Positions 1-5,958 of a DNA stretch of 9,113 nt are shown here, in pieces. A program made the position numbers and the translations under genes. The notes beneath the pieces are model-generated. The model did no database searches and was not told where the DNA came from. It was given only the letters and a program-made list of their open reading frames with translations. The DNA is from Desulfurococcales archaeon (GTDB lineage: Archaea > Thermoproteota > Thermoprotei_A > Sulfolobales > Acidilobaceae), in the NCBI GenBank assembly GCA_027012045.1, contig JALUZI010000103.1, positions 1-9,113 on the forward strand. Direction: 5' to 3'. Numbering within the stretch: the first letter of the stretch is position 1; every line of letters begins with the position of its first letter.

Positions 1-2
1 AC

Positions 3-1190
3 AGGCTAAGCGGCAGTGAGTCATATGAAATATTAACTGGAACAATAACAGCAAGGCCCGGAGCAAACATAACATTCATAGGATTCGGCCTAGACCCGAA
101 CGCCTGGACAAAAGTGTACAGCGACGTACCATACCTAAGTACACCGCTCGCATCAACAAAGACCGACAACAACGGAACATTCAACACTACAATGAGCACA
201 ACATACATGCTACAAATATTCGGACGCGACAGCGGAGTATTCCAGATGAAGGTAAAGACATATCCAACGGGATGCACCCAGAGATTCACCCTGATAATCA
301 GCGAGAAGCCACTCTTCGAGATATCAGTGAAGACTGACCCCAACGCATTCGTCGGCGACACCATATACGTGTCAGTGAAGTTCCTACTGAAGTATAAGAC
401 CGATGTTGTACCAATGCTGTCACAGCCTTCAGACGTTGCCAAGCTAGAATACCTAGAGCTATGGTTCATATATGGTCCAAGCGACGTTAAGCAGATCAAG
501 ATAACTGATCTCAACACGGCTCCAGTAGTATACGTCAACCCAGAGACAAGCGAAGTAGTCGTGGCTTACGTAATAGACCACCAGCCCGAGAACGGTAACC
601 TAGTAGTAGACGCTCTAGCAAAGGCAAGCATATTCGGAGGCTACTTCCAGAGCACTGCGACAGACCACGCGGTAGTAAGCGTGGACACTGAGCTAGCCAA
701 CATGGTGAACAACGCCGCTACTGCCGCAGGCGAGGCTAAGACTGCGGCTGAGAACGCAGCCAATGCAGCACAGCAGGCAGCCACGGCAGCAAGCGACGCC
801 AAGACAGCCGCGCAGAACGCAGCCTCCGTAGCAGGCGAGGCTAAGACTGCGGCTGAGAACGCAGCCAATGCAGCACAGCAGGCAGCCACGGCAGCAAGCG
901 ACGCCAAGACAGCCGCTAGCAACGCGGCTACCGCGGCCCAGAAAGCAGCTACAGCCGCTCAGAACGCAGCTAACGCGGCTACCGCAGCACAGAAGAGTGC
1001 TGACAGCGCAGCCCAGAAGATAACCAGTGTAGGCGACAGCCTCTCCAAGCAGATCAAGGACGTATCAAGCAAAATCGACACTGCTAACAGCGCCGCCGGA
1101 AGCGCTAAGACCTACAGTCTGGTCAACACGATACTGATAATAATAACACTGCTAGTAGCCATATACCTAGTTGCTAAGATGAAGCCTTAA
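3..1190 (+). CDS. S-layer-type surface protein, coiled-coil stalk and C-terminal membrane anchor (5' partial)
   Basis: The frame is open from the first complete codon at base 3, so the gene starts left of the window; a GTG at 114 is internal, since the same beta-rich sequence continues before it. 395 residues are visible. Residues about 1-226 are Thr/Asn/Val-rich with beta-strand alternation and several N-glycosylation sequons, as in archaeal cell-surface ectodomains. Residues about 227-367 form about 20 heptads with Ala at both core positions (pattern AAxxAxx, for example AAENAAN and AAQQAAT), changing to Ile/Val/Leu cores near the membrane (ITSVGDS, LSKQIKD, VSSKIDT). Residues 373-391 form one hydrophobic helix, followed by the short tail KMKP. 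The architecture matches S-layer anchor/stalk proteins such as SlaB of Sulfolobales or the tetrabrachion stalk of Staphylothermus; homology was not tested. Asn is almost always AAC, which suggests strong expression. The stop TAA overlaps the convergent gene by 4 bp. Confidence 0.75.
   Translation, partial: RLSGSESYEILTGTITARPGANITFIGFGLDPNAWTKVYSDVPYLSTPLASTKTDNNGTFNTTMSTTYMLQIFGRDSGVFQMKVKTYPTGCTQRFTLIISEKPLFEISVKTDPNAFVGDTIYVSVKFLLKYKTDVVPMLSQPSDVAKLEYLELWFIYGPSDVKQIKITDLNTAPVVYVNPETSEVVVAYVIDHQPENGNLVVDALAKASIFGGYFQSTATDHAVVSVDTELANMVNNAATAAGEAKTAAENAANAAQQAATAASDAKTAAQNAASVAGEAKTAAENAANAAQQAATAASDAKTAASNAATAAQKAATAAQNAANAATAAQKSADSAAQKITSVGDSLSKQIKDVSSKIDTANSAAGSAKTYSLVNTILIIITLLVAIYLVAKMKP
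726..916 (+). repeat. Exact 86-bp direct duplication inside the coiled-coil coding region
   Basis: Bases 726-811 and 831-916 are identical by eye over 86 bp. The copies are offset by 105 bp, which is 35 codons or exactly five heptads. Both begin with GCAGGCGAGGCTAAGACTGC and end with AAGACAGCCGC. The 19 bp between the copies code for the same kind of Ala-rich heptad but differ in sequence. Because the offset is a whole number of heptads, the duplication lengthens the coil without changing its register. Identity at synonymous positions suggests a recent duplication or ongoing gene conversion. Confidence 0.9.
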
Positions 1191-2800
1191 AGATCTCCAA
1201 ACTCTTTTTTCATTTTTTCTAGGCCTTCCAAGTAGGTTTTCTTGAAGGTCCTTTTATCCTGTACATAATCCTTTTCCAGATGCAAAGCCAGCACGGCTTT
1301 GTAAATCTCTCTTCCCAAATAAAACGCGTGGCCCAACTCTGCGACGCCGCTTTCACTTAGTATGTAATCTACAATAGGCCTCCAGGATCTTCCCCCGATC
1401 CATTTATTCCACGTACTCTTCTTTACCAGCACTAGCCTCCTCTCACGGTCAACGATTATATTGAAATGACCGGTTGGATCCCAGGAACCGACAGGTTCCT
1501 CGCGTTTACCTCTATCAACTATTTGAATGGCCCCGCCAACAACGGGGTCAAGGCGTTTTTTATCCTTTAGAATAAGCAGATCTAGCCCTAGATTCTTTGG
1601 AGGAACCTTCTTTGAAAGCGAATACGTGTTCATTATCGAGGCAACTAGAGCTTCCTGGAACACACCTTGAGTCTTATAGCTCTCCTCCGAGAATAACCCG
1701 AGGCTCACTTTAGCCTCTGTAGAAAGCTGTGTTAGACTGAACACGAGACCGGGTGAGTCTGCATCTACTAGTTCGATATAGTTTGATAGACCCAGCATAA
1801 CGGGTGATCTGAACTTCTCGTTTAGTCTTACTGCCATATTTAGAGAGTCAATGAGTTTTGCCCCTGTAGAATTGGGGGGATAAACTATTGGGTCGAGAAC
1901 GAAGCTAAGACCCATTTTCCTAGCTATGCTAACTGATTTGCTCAGCGAGGCTAACCGGGATCTCTTACTTCCACTGATATTTGAAGGAATAATCACCGGT
2001 ATGAATGTTCTTTCCAATTTCTTAATGTCGTCTTCATGCCTTTTCAAACTTCTATAGTCGACTGAGAGGAACAATTCAGCCGATGTATTCTCGATTACAT
2101 TAATAGACTTCTTGGTTGGCGGTGAATCCACTCCTAGAATGCCCTTAAACCCTAAACTCTCTAATTTCTTAAGGGTAGATTCAATCTTCTCTACATTATT
2201 ACTAAGTGATCCAACGACTACTATAGGGTAGTTCGTTTCTATTAACTGGTTCAGCTTAACATCCAGGTACCTACTGAATAATCCATCCACGTAGACCTCG
2301 GCTACTGGAACAAAGGGAGGAGGCTCTAAAGGAATCTTAACATTAGAGTGTTGACTCTCAATTCCCTCAGCATCCCTAACTAGCCTCCAGTAGACCTCCA
2401 TCAAATCCCTCTTCTTAGACTCCTCCAAGAACACGTCAACAGGTGCATCAGACCTCCACTGGCTTAGGGGGACTTTCTCCATGTATGTCGAAATATCATT
2501 AACGTGTATAGGCCCCTTTACAATTCTTACATCGCACTTCAAAATATTAGCCAAAAAACTAGGATTGACTTTTGAAGCCCCCGGAAGAATAATGACATGG
2601 TTCCTTAATGATTTACATTCTTTGTTGATCCATCTTGAGAGCATTTTTTCATTAATGAACAAAGCCACATCTACATTGAATGTTTTCACAGCTACGTTGT
2701 AACCACGCCGCCGAATTATTTCTGCCTGCTTTAAAGCCTCTTTTTCAGCCAGTCTACCAGTAACAATCACAATACCGGTTTCCTTCAACCCGTCCACCAT
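1187..2800 (-). CDS. Dihydropteroate synthase-related protein (archaeal pterin-type family)
   Basis: 537 residues with an ATG start. The N-terminal domain opens with the strand and motif VIVTGRLAE (11-19), typical of the domain found before the barrel in archaeal DHPS-like proteins. Residues about 165-400 fit a pterin-binding TIM barrel: GVDSPP (223-228), LDPIVYPP (302-309), and GLSNYIELVDADSPG (337-351), the last closely matching the family signature. LGLDLLILKDKKR follows at 404-416. The C-terminal part, from about 437 (DPTGHFNIIVD) to HAFYLGREIYK (491-501), fits the DUF4346-type domain. I recognise this as the TIGR00284 type from memory. The family is linked to modified-folate (methanopterin-like) synthesis, but it is much longer than true FolP and the exact reaction is not settled. 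In this lineage the product could be a sulfopterin-type carrier, which is inference. It is divergent from the nitrilase and convergent with the surface protein gene; no pterin gene lies beside it. Confidence 0.8.
   Translation of the reverse strand: MVDGLKETGIVIVTGRLAEKEALKQAEIIRRRGYNVAVKTFNVDVALFINEKMLSRWINKECKSLRNHVIILPGASKVNPSFLANILKCDVRIVKGPIHVNDISTYMEKVPLSQWRSDAPVDVFLEESKKRDLMEVYWRLVRDAEGIESQHSNVKIPLEPPPFVPVAEVYVDGLFSRYLDVKLNQLIETNYPIVVVGSLSNNVEKIESTLKKLESLGFKGILGVDSPPTKKSINVIENTSAELFLSVDYRSLKRHEDDIKKLERTFIPVIIPSNISGSKRSRLASLSKSVSIARKMGLSFVLDPIVYPPNSTGAKLIDSLNMAVRLNEKFRSPVMLGLSNYIELVDADSPGLVFSLTQLSTEAKVSLGLFSEESYKTQGVFQEALVASIMNTYSLSKKVPPKNLGLDLLILKDKKRLDPVVGGAIQIVDRGKREEPVGSWDPTGHFNIIVDRERRLVLVKKSTWNKWIGGRSWRPIVDYILSESGVAELGHAFYLGREIYKAVLALHLEKDYVQDKRTFKKTYLEGLEKMKKEFGDL
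1205..1218 (+). terminator. Oligo-T terminator candidate for the surface protein gene
   Basis: Two T6 runs (1205-1210 and 1213-1218) lie 15-28 bp after the TAA of the surface protein gene. Archaeal RNA polymerase terminates at such T-rich non-template stretches without needing a hairpin. The signal lies within the 3' coding end of the convergent gene, where the opposite strand encodes the Lys-rich residues EKMKKEFG, so the T runs could also simply reflect AAA/AAG Lys codons. Confidence 0.5.
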
Positions 2801-2825
2801 TTAATAGCCCTAGGAATAACGGCAG

Positions 2826-2831
2826 TTTTAA
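2826..2831 (-). promoter_or_regulatory. TATA-like box for the DHPS-related gene
   Basis: On the minus strand this reads TTAAAA, 26-31 bp upstream of the ATG at 2800. That is the usual archaeal TATA-to-start-site distance, so transcription would begin at or next to the ATG and give a leaderless mRNA. Consistent with this, no GAGGTG-like site precedes the ATG (the bases are AGGGCTATTAA). It overlaps the 12-bp palindrome at 2828-2839. Confidence 0.4.
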
Positions 2832-2839
2832 CATGTTAA
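2828..2839. promoter_or_regulatory. 12-bp perfect palindrome in the divergent promoter region, possible operator
   Basis: TTAACATGTTAA is its own reverse complement. It lies between the two divergent genes, overlapping the TATA-like box of the leftward gene and touching the candidate box of the rightward gene. A dimeric regulator bound here could block transcription factor B/TBP access on both sides. No regulator is identified. The sequence is AT-rich, so chance occurrence is possible. Confidence 0.35.
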
Positions 2840-2843
2840 TATT
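2836..2843 (+). promoter_or_regulatory. TATA-like box candidate for the nitrilase gene
   Basis: TTAATATT lies about 53-60 bp before the ATG at 2896. It would start a transcript near 2866 with a leader of about 30 nt that contains the GGTGA site. A competing candidate, AGATATGA at 2864-2871, is about 25-32 bp from the ATG and would instead give a leaderless transcript. The sequence alone does not choose between them. Confidence 0.3.
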
Positions 2844-2860
2844 GAATACCGGAGAATGAT

Positions 2861-2880
2861 ACTAGATATGACTAGAGATG
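2861..2880 (+). repeat. Tandem 10-bp direct repeat upstream of the nitrilase
   Basis: ACTAGATATG is followed directly by ACTAGAGATG, 9 of 10 bases identical. The 10-bp period is about one DNA helical turn, so both copies face the same side of the helix. The repeat ends 15 bp before the nitrilase ATG. It could be a regulator site, part of a leader, or chance. Confidence 0.5.
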
Positions 2881-2884
2881 CATC

Positions 2885-2889
2885 GGTGA
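2885..2889 (+). promoter_or_regulatory. Shine-Dalgarno site of the nitrilase gene
   Basis: GGTGA matches the core complementary to the 3' end of archaeal 16S rRNA and sits 6 nt before the ATG at 2896. It supports that start codon, which also gives the expected first beta strand of the family (IVAGIQM). Confidence 0.5.
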
Positions 2890-2895
2890 ACGAGG

Positions 2896-3690
2896 ATGAT
2901 TGTAGCAGGAATACAGATGAGCGTATCAGACGGCGAGACTAGTACAAATATAGCTAAAGCTTATAGCATGGTCAGGCGTTTATCCTCGGCTAACCCTGAT
3001 ATCGTTGTATTACCCGAATTATGGTGCTGCGGTTACAAGGGTGAATACGGGAGTGATGACAGCAGGCTAGCTCTCAATGCCATGTATAGGTTTTCGGGAA
3101 TAACAGGAGGACTAGTAGTCGGTAGCATACCATGGGTTGAAAACGGGGAGGCATACAATAAAGCTGTTGCAGTCTACAAGGGAAGGATGGTCGGTGAGTA
3201 CAGTAAAATACACCTGTTTGAGCCTTTCAAGGAGCATGAGATATTCAAACCGGGAGAAAACCCCTCAATAATTAAGTATAAAGGGTTCAAAATAGGCTTA
3301 GCAGTATGCTATGACCTCAGATTCCCCGAGCTAATAAGGGAATACTCCCTCCACGGAGCCGACATAGTGATAGCGCCATCGGCCTGGGGTAAACCCAGGC
3401 TCAACCAGTGGAGAAACATAACGACCGCTCAAGCAGCTGTGAACCAGGTATACCTATTAGCCGTTAATAGGGTGGGGGGAGGATCGCTGGGAGAGGAATT
3501 CGCCGGCCACTCTGTTTTTATCGATCCGTGGGGAGACAGAATAGTGGAAGCGGGCGTCGGGGAAGCCATTATTATTGGATGGGTTGAAAAGGAAAGAGTT
3601 GCAGAGGCTAGGGGTAGAATACCTATCTTGGATGATTATATGAAGAGTAGGAAGAAGTATAGAAAAATTAAATTCTATGAGGCTGGGTGA
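2896..3690 (+). CDS. Nitrilase-superfamily carbon-nitrogen hydrolase
   Basis: 264 residues, the normal length for a single-domain cytoplasmic C-N hydrolase. The catalytic set is complete: Glu41 in LPELW, Lys104 in YSKIHLF, and Cys138 in AVCYDLRFPE; Glu113 in FKEHEIFKPG fits the second conserved Glu. The family hydrolyses amides or nitriles through a Cys thioester intermediate, with an alpha-beta-beta-alpha fold that usually forms dimers. The CYDLRFPE surround and the C-terminal RIPIL plus KKYRK segment resemble Nit/omega-amidase-like members rather than true nitrilases or NAD synthetase domains, but the substrate cannot be read from the sequence. There is no signal peptide. It shares a 95-bp divergent promoter region with the DHPS-related gene and converges on the phosphoesterase gene with a 6-bp gap. 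Confidence 0.88.
   Translation: MIVAGIQMSVSDGETSTNIAKAYSMVRRLSSANPDIVVLPELWCCGYKGEYGSDDSRLALNAMYRFSGITGGLVVGSIPWVENGEAYNKAVAVYKGRMVGEYSKIHLFEPFKEHEIFKPGENPSIIKYKGFKIGLAVCYDLRFPELIREYSLHGADIVIAPSAWGKPRLNQWRNITTAQAAVNQVYLLAVNRVGGGSLGEEFAGHSVFIDPWGDRIVEAGVGEAIIIGWVEKERVAEARGRIPILDDYMKSRKKYRKIKFYEAG
3663..3667 (-). terminator. Weak oligo-T terminator candidate for the phosphoesterase gene
   Basis: On the minus strand a T5 run inside AATTTAATTTTTC lies about 30 bp after the phosphoesterase stop, within the 3' coding end of the convergent nitrilase. It is short, so support is weak. No stronger T run for the nitrilase on the plus strand is seen just past 3690. Confidence 0.3.
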
Positions 3691-3696
3691 GTGCTG

Positions 3697-5880
3697 TTAT
3701 TTCTTAGCTATTAACGCGCCAAGTATTATTAGAACAGCCACTATTATGGATATCCACAGGATTGTATATGAATTTCCGCTTTTTGCCTTTGAACTTGACG
3801 TGGACGTGGTGGACTGTGTAGTTGACTGGGAAGTCGAGCTGGTCATTGATGTACTTGTTGATGAGCTGGTTGTTCTGGTCGGTTTACCTGTTTGACTAGC
3901 CGACGAGCTTGTAGCAGTGCTGGTGGATGTTGCTGAGTGAGTTGTGCTCGTGGTACTACTTGTTGTTGAACTGGTCGCTGTGCTCGTTGTAGTGCTTGTT
4001 GTAGTTGTGGTGCTAGTGCTCGTTGTTGATGTCTGCTGTGGCGGCTGGTAAGGAGACATTTTGACCTCGCCGTTCTTTATGTTTATAATGTATATCGACT
4101 TGTGCCCAGCTAGGTCTTCGACGTTTAGTGTTATGTTAGTATTGTCTTTTTCTAGCTTGAATCCTATTAGGTAATAGCTACCGCTCTTGACTATTGCAAG
4201 AGGTTTCTCTCCGTTGAGTGTTGCGGATAATGACTTTATGCCCCATCCTTCATCGCTTGCCTTTATGTATATAGTGAAGGTGGTGCCTATTCTTGGTTTC
4301 CTCGGTATAGTCATTTTTATCGATGCTGTTGGTGGGGTGTTATCTTCTCCTTGGGTTGTACCGACCAAGATTAGATGTGTTCCATTAGGAAGGTTAGCTT
4401 TCAATAGCAGGTAGAGGTAGCCGTCTCCTGGGAGAGTGGCGTTTACAACTTGTATCGACCCAGTATTGGAATACCTTGTTATATAGAACGCTGGAATAGA
4501 CTTTTGACTCCACGGTACACGGATCAGCGTCGTCCCAGACACGTTAAGATAGCCTAGAGTGTTCTCTATTTCTATTGCGAACGTATTGCTGTACGAGTAG
4601 TATTTAGCGTAGAAATGCTCTGGATAACTGTCCTGTACTGGTATAGAGAGTTTCGGATAGACTCCTCTGTTGACGTCATGCGTTACTGGAACGTTGAAAG
4701 TTGGAGGTGCAAACGGGAATTTAACCGTATCATTGGGGTATACGTCCATCACTTCGAATCCATTATATATTTTAGGCGAGTGCGGCCCTCCTATAGTGGT
4801 TGTCGTGACGAACCAGGTTCTGTATCCTGTCATCGTACTTGTGAAGTTTACTATACTGTCGCTGTGGACGTGGCCTTGTAGTGTTAGCTCAACCCTATAT
4901 TGCTCTATGTACTTCAGGAATTCGAGTGATATATTATGGTTCTTACCGTACCAGAAGCCGGTGCTGAGGAACTTAACTAGTCTAGGATCGTTGTACGTTG
5001 ATGTTACATTCCCATGGTGCCAGAAGAATGGGTGGTGGTAAGTGACGATTTTCACTGGAACATTCGGATTATTCTCGAGAACATGTTCCATGAACTCCAG
5101 CTCGCTACGAGTAATAACGTCCCTTTCTTTACCAGTATTAAGCCCTATCACCAGAATTTTGTTGCAGAAATTCCTGTACCAGTACTCAGGAGCAATATAC
5201 TTCTTGAAGAACGGTGTCCCAGTCGTATCTGATTCATGGTCGTGGTTACCAGGGTTCTCCAGTGCTGGAATACCGTATAGGAATGAGCTTCTATGCATTA
5301 CGTAGTGCTTCGCCTGCATCTCCGACGCGGTATCGGTAGCGTCTCCTGTCCCCAGGTATAGCTGGACTCCCAAGAGTTTAGCTAGGATAGCGGCAGATGT
5401 GTAATAGTCTGGGTGGAGGTCGAAGTGTTCATCTGTGAAATGAGCTATTCTAATAGGTAGCGAACAATTCTCTGAGACCCATATGGACTGGGGTATCCTA
5501 TAAAGGCCATCATTTGTGTCTATGAATAAATCGTAGACCCCACTCGGAGTATTACTTGGTATTCCTAGTGTAACAGTGTCATTATTCACGCTCACAGAGA
5601 CTGTTTTATTAACGGTTACAAGATCGCTGCCTTTTTGGAGTACAGCGAAAATGTATGCGCTTTTCACCGTATAGTCTCCTGCTAGATGAACGGTTACAGT
5701 ACCACCCGGTTTCACGTGCGCTGTATAGGATGTTAGAAGGTCTTTGAATATGCTTGGATGCTCCCAGCCCAACGGAATAGACTCGCTGGCCGTTGCTGTG
5801 TTTACAGGTGTTGTTACAGCTTGGAGAGTTATGGCTATGACCATTACTGCTATGATATAGGAGAATACCTGTCTATTCAC
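3697..5880 (-). CDS. Secreted, membrane-anchored calcineurin-like metallophosphoesterase
   Basis: 727 residues with a GTG start, supported by GAGGTG 7 nt upstream. Residues about 6-24 are a Sec-type signal sequence, with Ala/Thr/Ser-rich sequence to about 33. A beta-rich domain (about 35-140) precedes the catalytic domain. All dinuclear metal motifs are present: Asp150 and His152 (TDEHFD), GDATD with Asp180, GNHD at 211-214, His282 in YHHP, and GHVH at 336-339. A second beta region follows, ending in an Ig-like domain (about 515-605, opening DNTPPT). Residues about 617-698 are almost only Ser/Thr, probably an O-glycosylated stalk; 704-724 form a membrane helix ending in KK. About ten N-glycosylation sequons are seen. 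The enzyme should act outside the cell, tethered at the membrane under the S-layer. The substrate is unknown: phosphomonoester, diester or nucleotide are all possible. It follows the ABC importer genes on the same strand. Confidence 0.85.
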   Translation of the reverse strand: MNRQVFSYIIAVMVIAITLQAVTTPVNTATASESIPLGWEHPSIFKDLLTSYTAHVKPGGTVTVHLAGDYTVKSAYIFAVLQKGSDLVTVNKTVSVSVNNDTVTLGIPSNTPSGVYDLFIDTNDGLYRIPQSIWVSENCSLPIRIAHFTDEHFDLHPDYYTSAAILAKLLGVQLYLGTGDATDTASEMQAKHYVMHRSSFLYGIPALENPGNHDHESDTTGTPFFKKYIAPEYWYRNFCNKILVIGLNTGKERDVITRSELEFMEHVLENNPNVPVKIVTYHHPFFWHHGNVTSTYNDPRLVKFLSTGFWYGKNHNISLEFLKYIEQYRVELTLQGHVHSDSIVNFTSTMTGYRTWFVTTTTIGGPHSPKIYNGFEVMDVYPNDTVKFPFAPPTFNVPVTHDVNRGVYPKLSIPVQDSYPEHFYAKYYSYSNTFAIEIENTLGYLNVSGTTLIRVPWSQKSIPAFYITRYSNTGSIQVVNATLPGDGYLYLLLKANLPNGTHLILVGTTQGEDNTPPTASIKMTIPRKPRIGTTFTIYIKASDEGWGIKSLSATLNGEKPLAIVKSGSYYLIGFKLEKDNTNITLNVEDLAGHKSIYIINIKNGEVKMSPYQPPQQTSTTSTSTTTTTSTTTSTATSSTTSSTTSTTHSATSTSTATSSSASQTGKPTRTTSSSTSTSMTSSTSQSTTQSTTSTSSSKAKSGNSYTILWISIIVAVLIILGALIAKK
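3787..4032 (-). repeat. Low-complexity Ser/Thr codon tract (stalk of the phosphoesterase)
   Basis: About 82 codons are almost entirely Ser and Thr, with occasional Ala, Gln and Lys. On the plus strand it shows as a GTTGT/GTGCT-rich stretch. Repeats are imperfect rather than exact tandem units, and both AGC/AGT and TCN Ser codons appear. Such tracts form extended, glycosylated spacers that hold a catalytic head away from the membrane. Confidence 0.8.
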
Positions 5881-5887
5881 ACAGGTA

Positions 5888-5893
5888 CACCTC
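5888..5893 (-). promoter_or_regulatory. Shine-Dalgarno site of the phosphoesterase gene
   Basis: GAGGTG on the minus strand, 7 nt before the GTG at 5880. It decides the start: the downstream protein begins with a proper signal peptide. Its first two bases overlap one arm of the inverted repeat at 5892-5923. Confidence 0.8.
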
Positions 5894-5923
5894 GGTTTTC
5901 CGTGTGGGTATTGGGGAAACCGA
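5892..5923. promoter_or_regulatory. Inverted repeat in the phosphoesterase leader
   Basis: TCGGTTTTCC (5892-5901) pairs with GGAAACCGA (5915-5923), leaving one unpaired base and a 13-nt loop. It sits between the TATA-like box and the start codon, spanning the expected transcription start, and one arm overlaps the GAGGTG site by two bases. It could be a repressor operator or an RNA hairpin that affects translation. No T run follows it in the right place for a hairpin terminator. Confidence 0.5.
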
Positions 5924-5926
5924 AGA

Positions 5927-5936
5927 TTATTAAAAA
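5927..5936 (-). promoter_or_regulatory. TATA-like box for the phosphoesterase; also possible T-run terminator of the ABC genes
   Basis: On the minus strand this reads TTTTTAATAA, about 47-56 bp upstream of the GTG. Transcription starting about 25 bp later would give a short leader with the GAGGTG site. The T5 run lies 23-27 bp after the ATPase stop, so the same bases could end the ABC transcript. Both roles can coexist in archaea. Confidence 0.4.
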
Positions 5937-5958
5937 TGAATGTTCGTATAGGGGAATA

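Noticed and set aside
726..916. Possible CRISPR or mobile-element repeat
   Set aside because: There are only two copies, they are in frame and offset by exactly five heptads within a coding region, and there are no spacer-like units, terminal inverted repeats or transposase.
641..922. Ala-rich 93-codon open frame on the minus strand
   Set aside because: It is the antisense shadow of the repetitive Ala-rich coiled-coil coding sequence (GCN codons read as Ala-rich frames on both strands). It has no ribosome site and its internal repeats simply mirror the plus-strand duplication.
114..1190. GTG 114 as the true start of the surface protein
   Set aside because: The same frame is open from base 3 with similar Thr/Gly-rich beta sequence, and no ribosome site precedes 114, so the gene is cut by the window edge.
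2850..2880. Box C/D-type small RNA in the divergent intergenic region
   Set aside because: AATGATA only loosely resembles a C box and no CTGA D box follows at a fitting distance.
4187..5305. Several 70-125-codon open frames on the plus strand opposite the phosphoesterase
   Set aside because: They lack ribosome sites and recognisable domains and lie wholly within the well-supported minus-strand gene.
5892..5936. Classical hairpin-plus-T-run terminator after the ABC ATPase
   Set aside because: In the direction of transcription the T run comes before the inverted repeat, not after it, so this is not a bacterial-type terminator. The T run alone may still act as an archaeal terminator.
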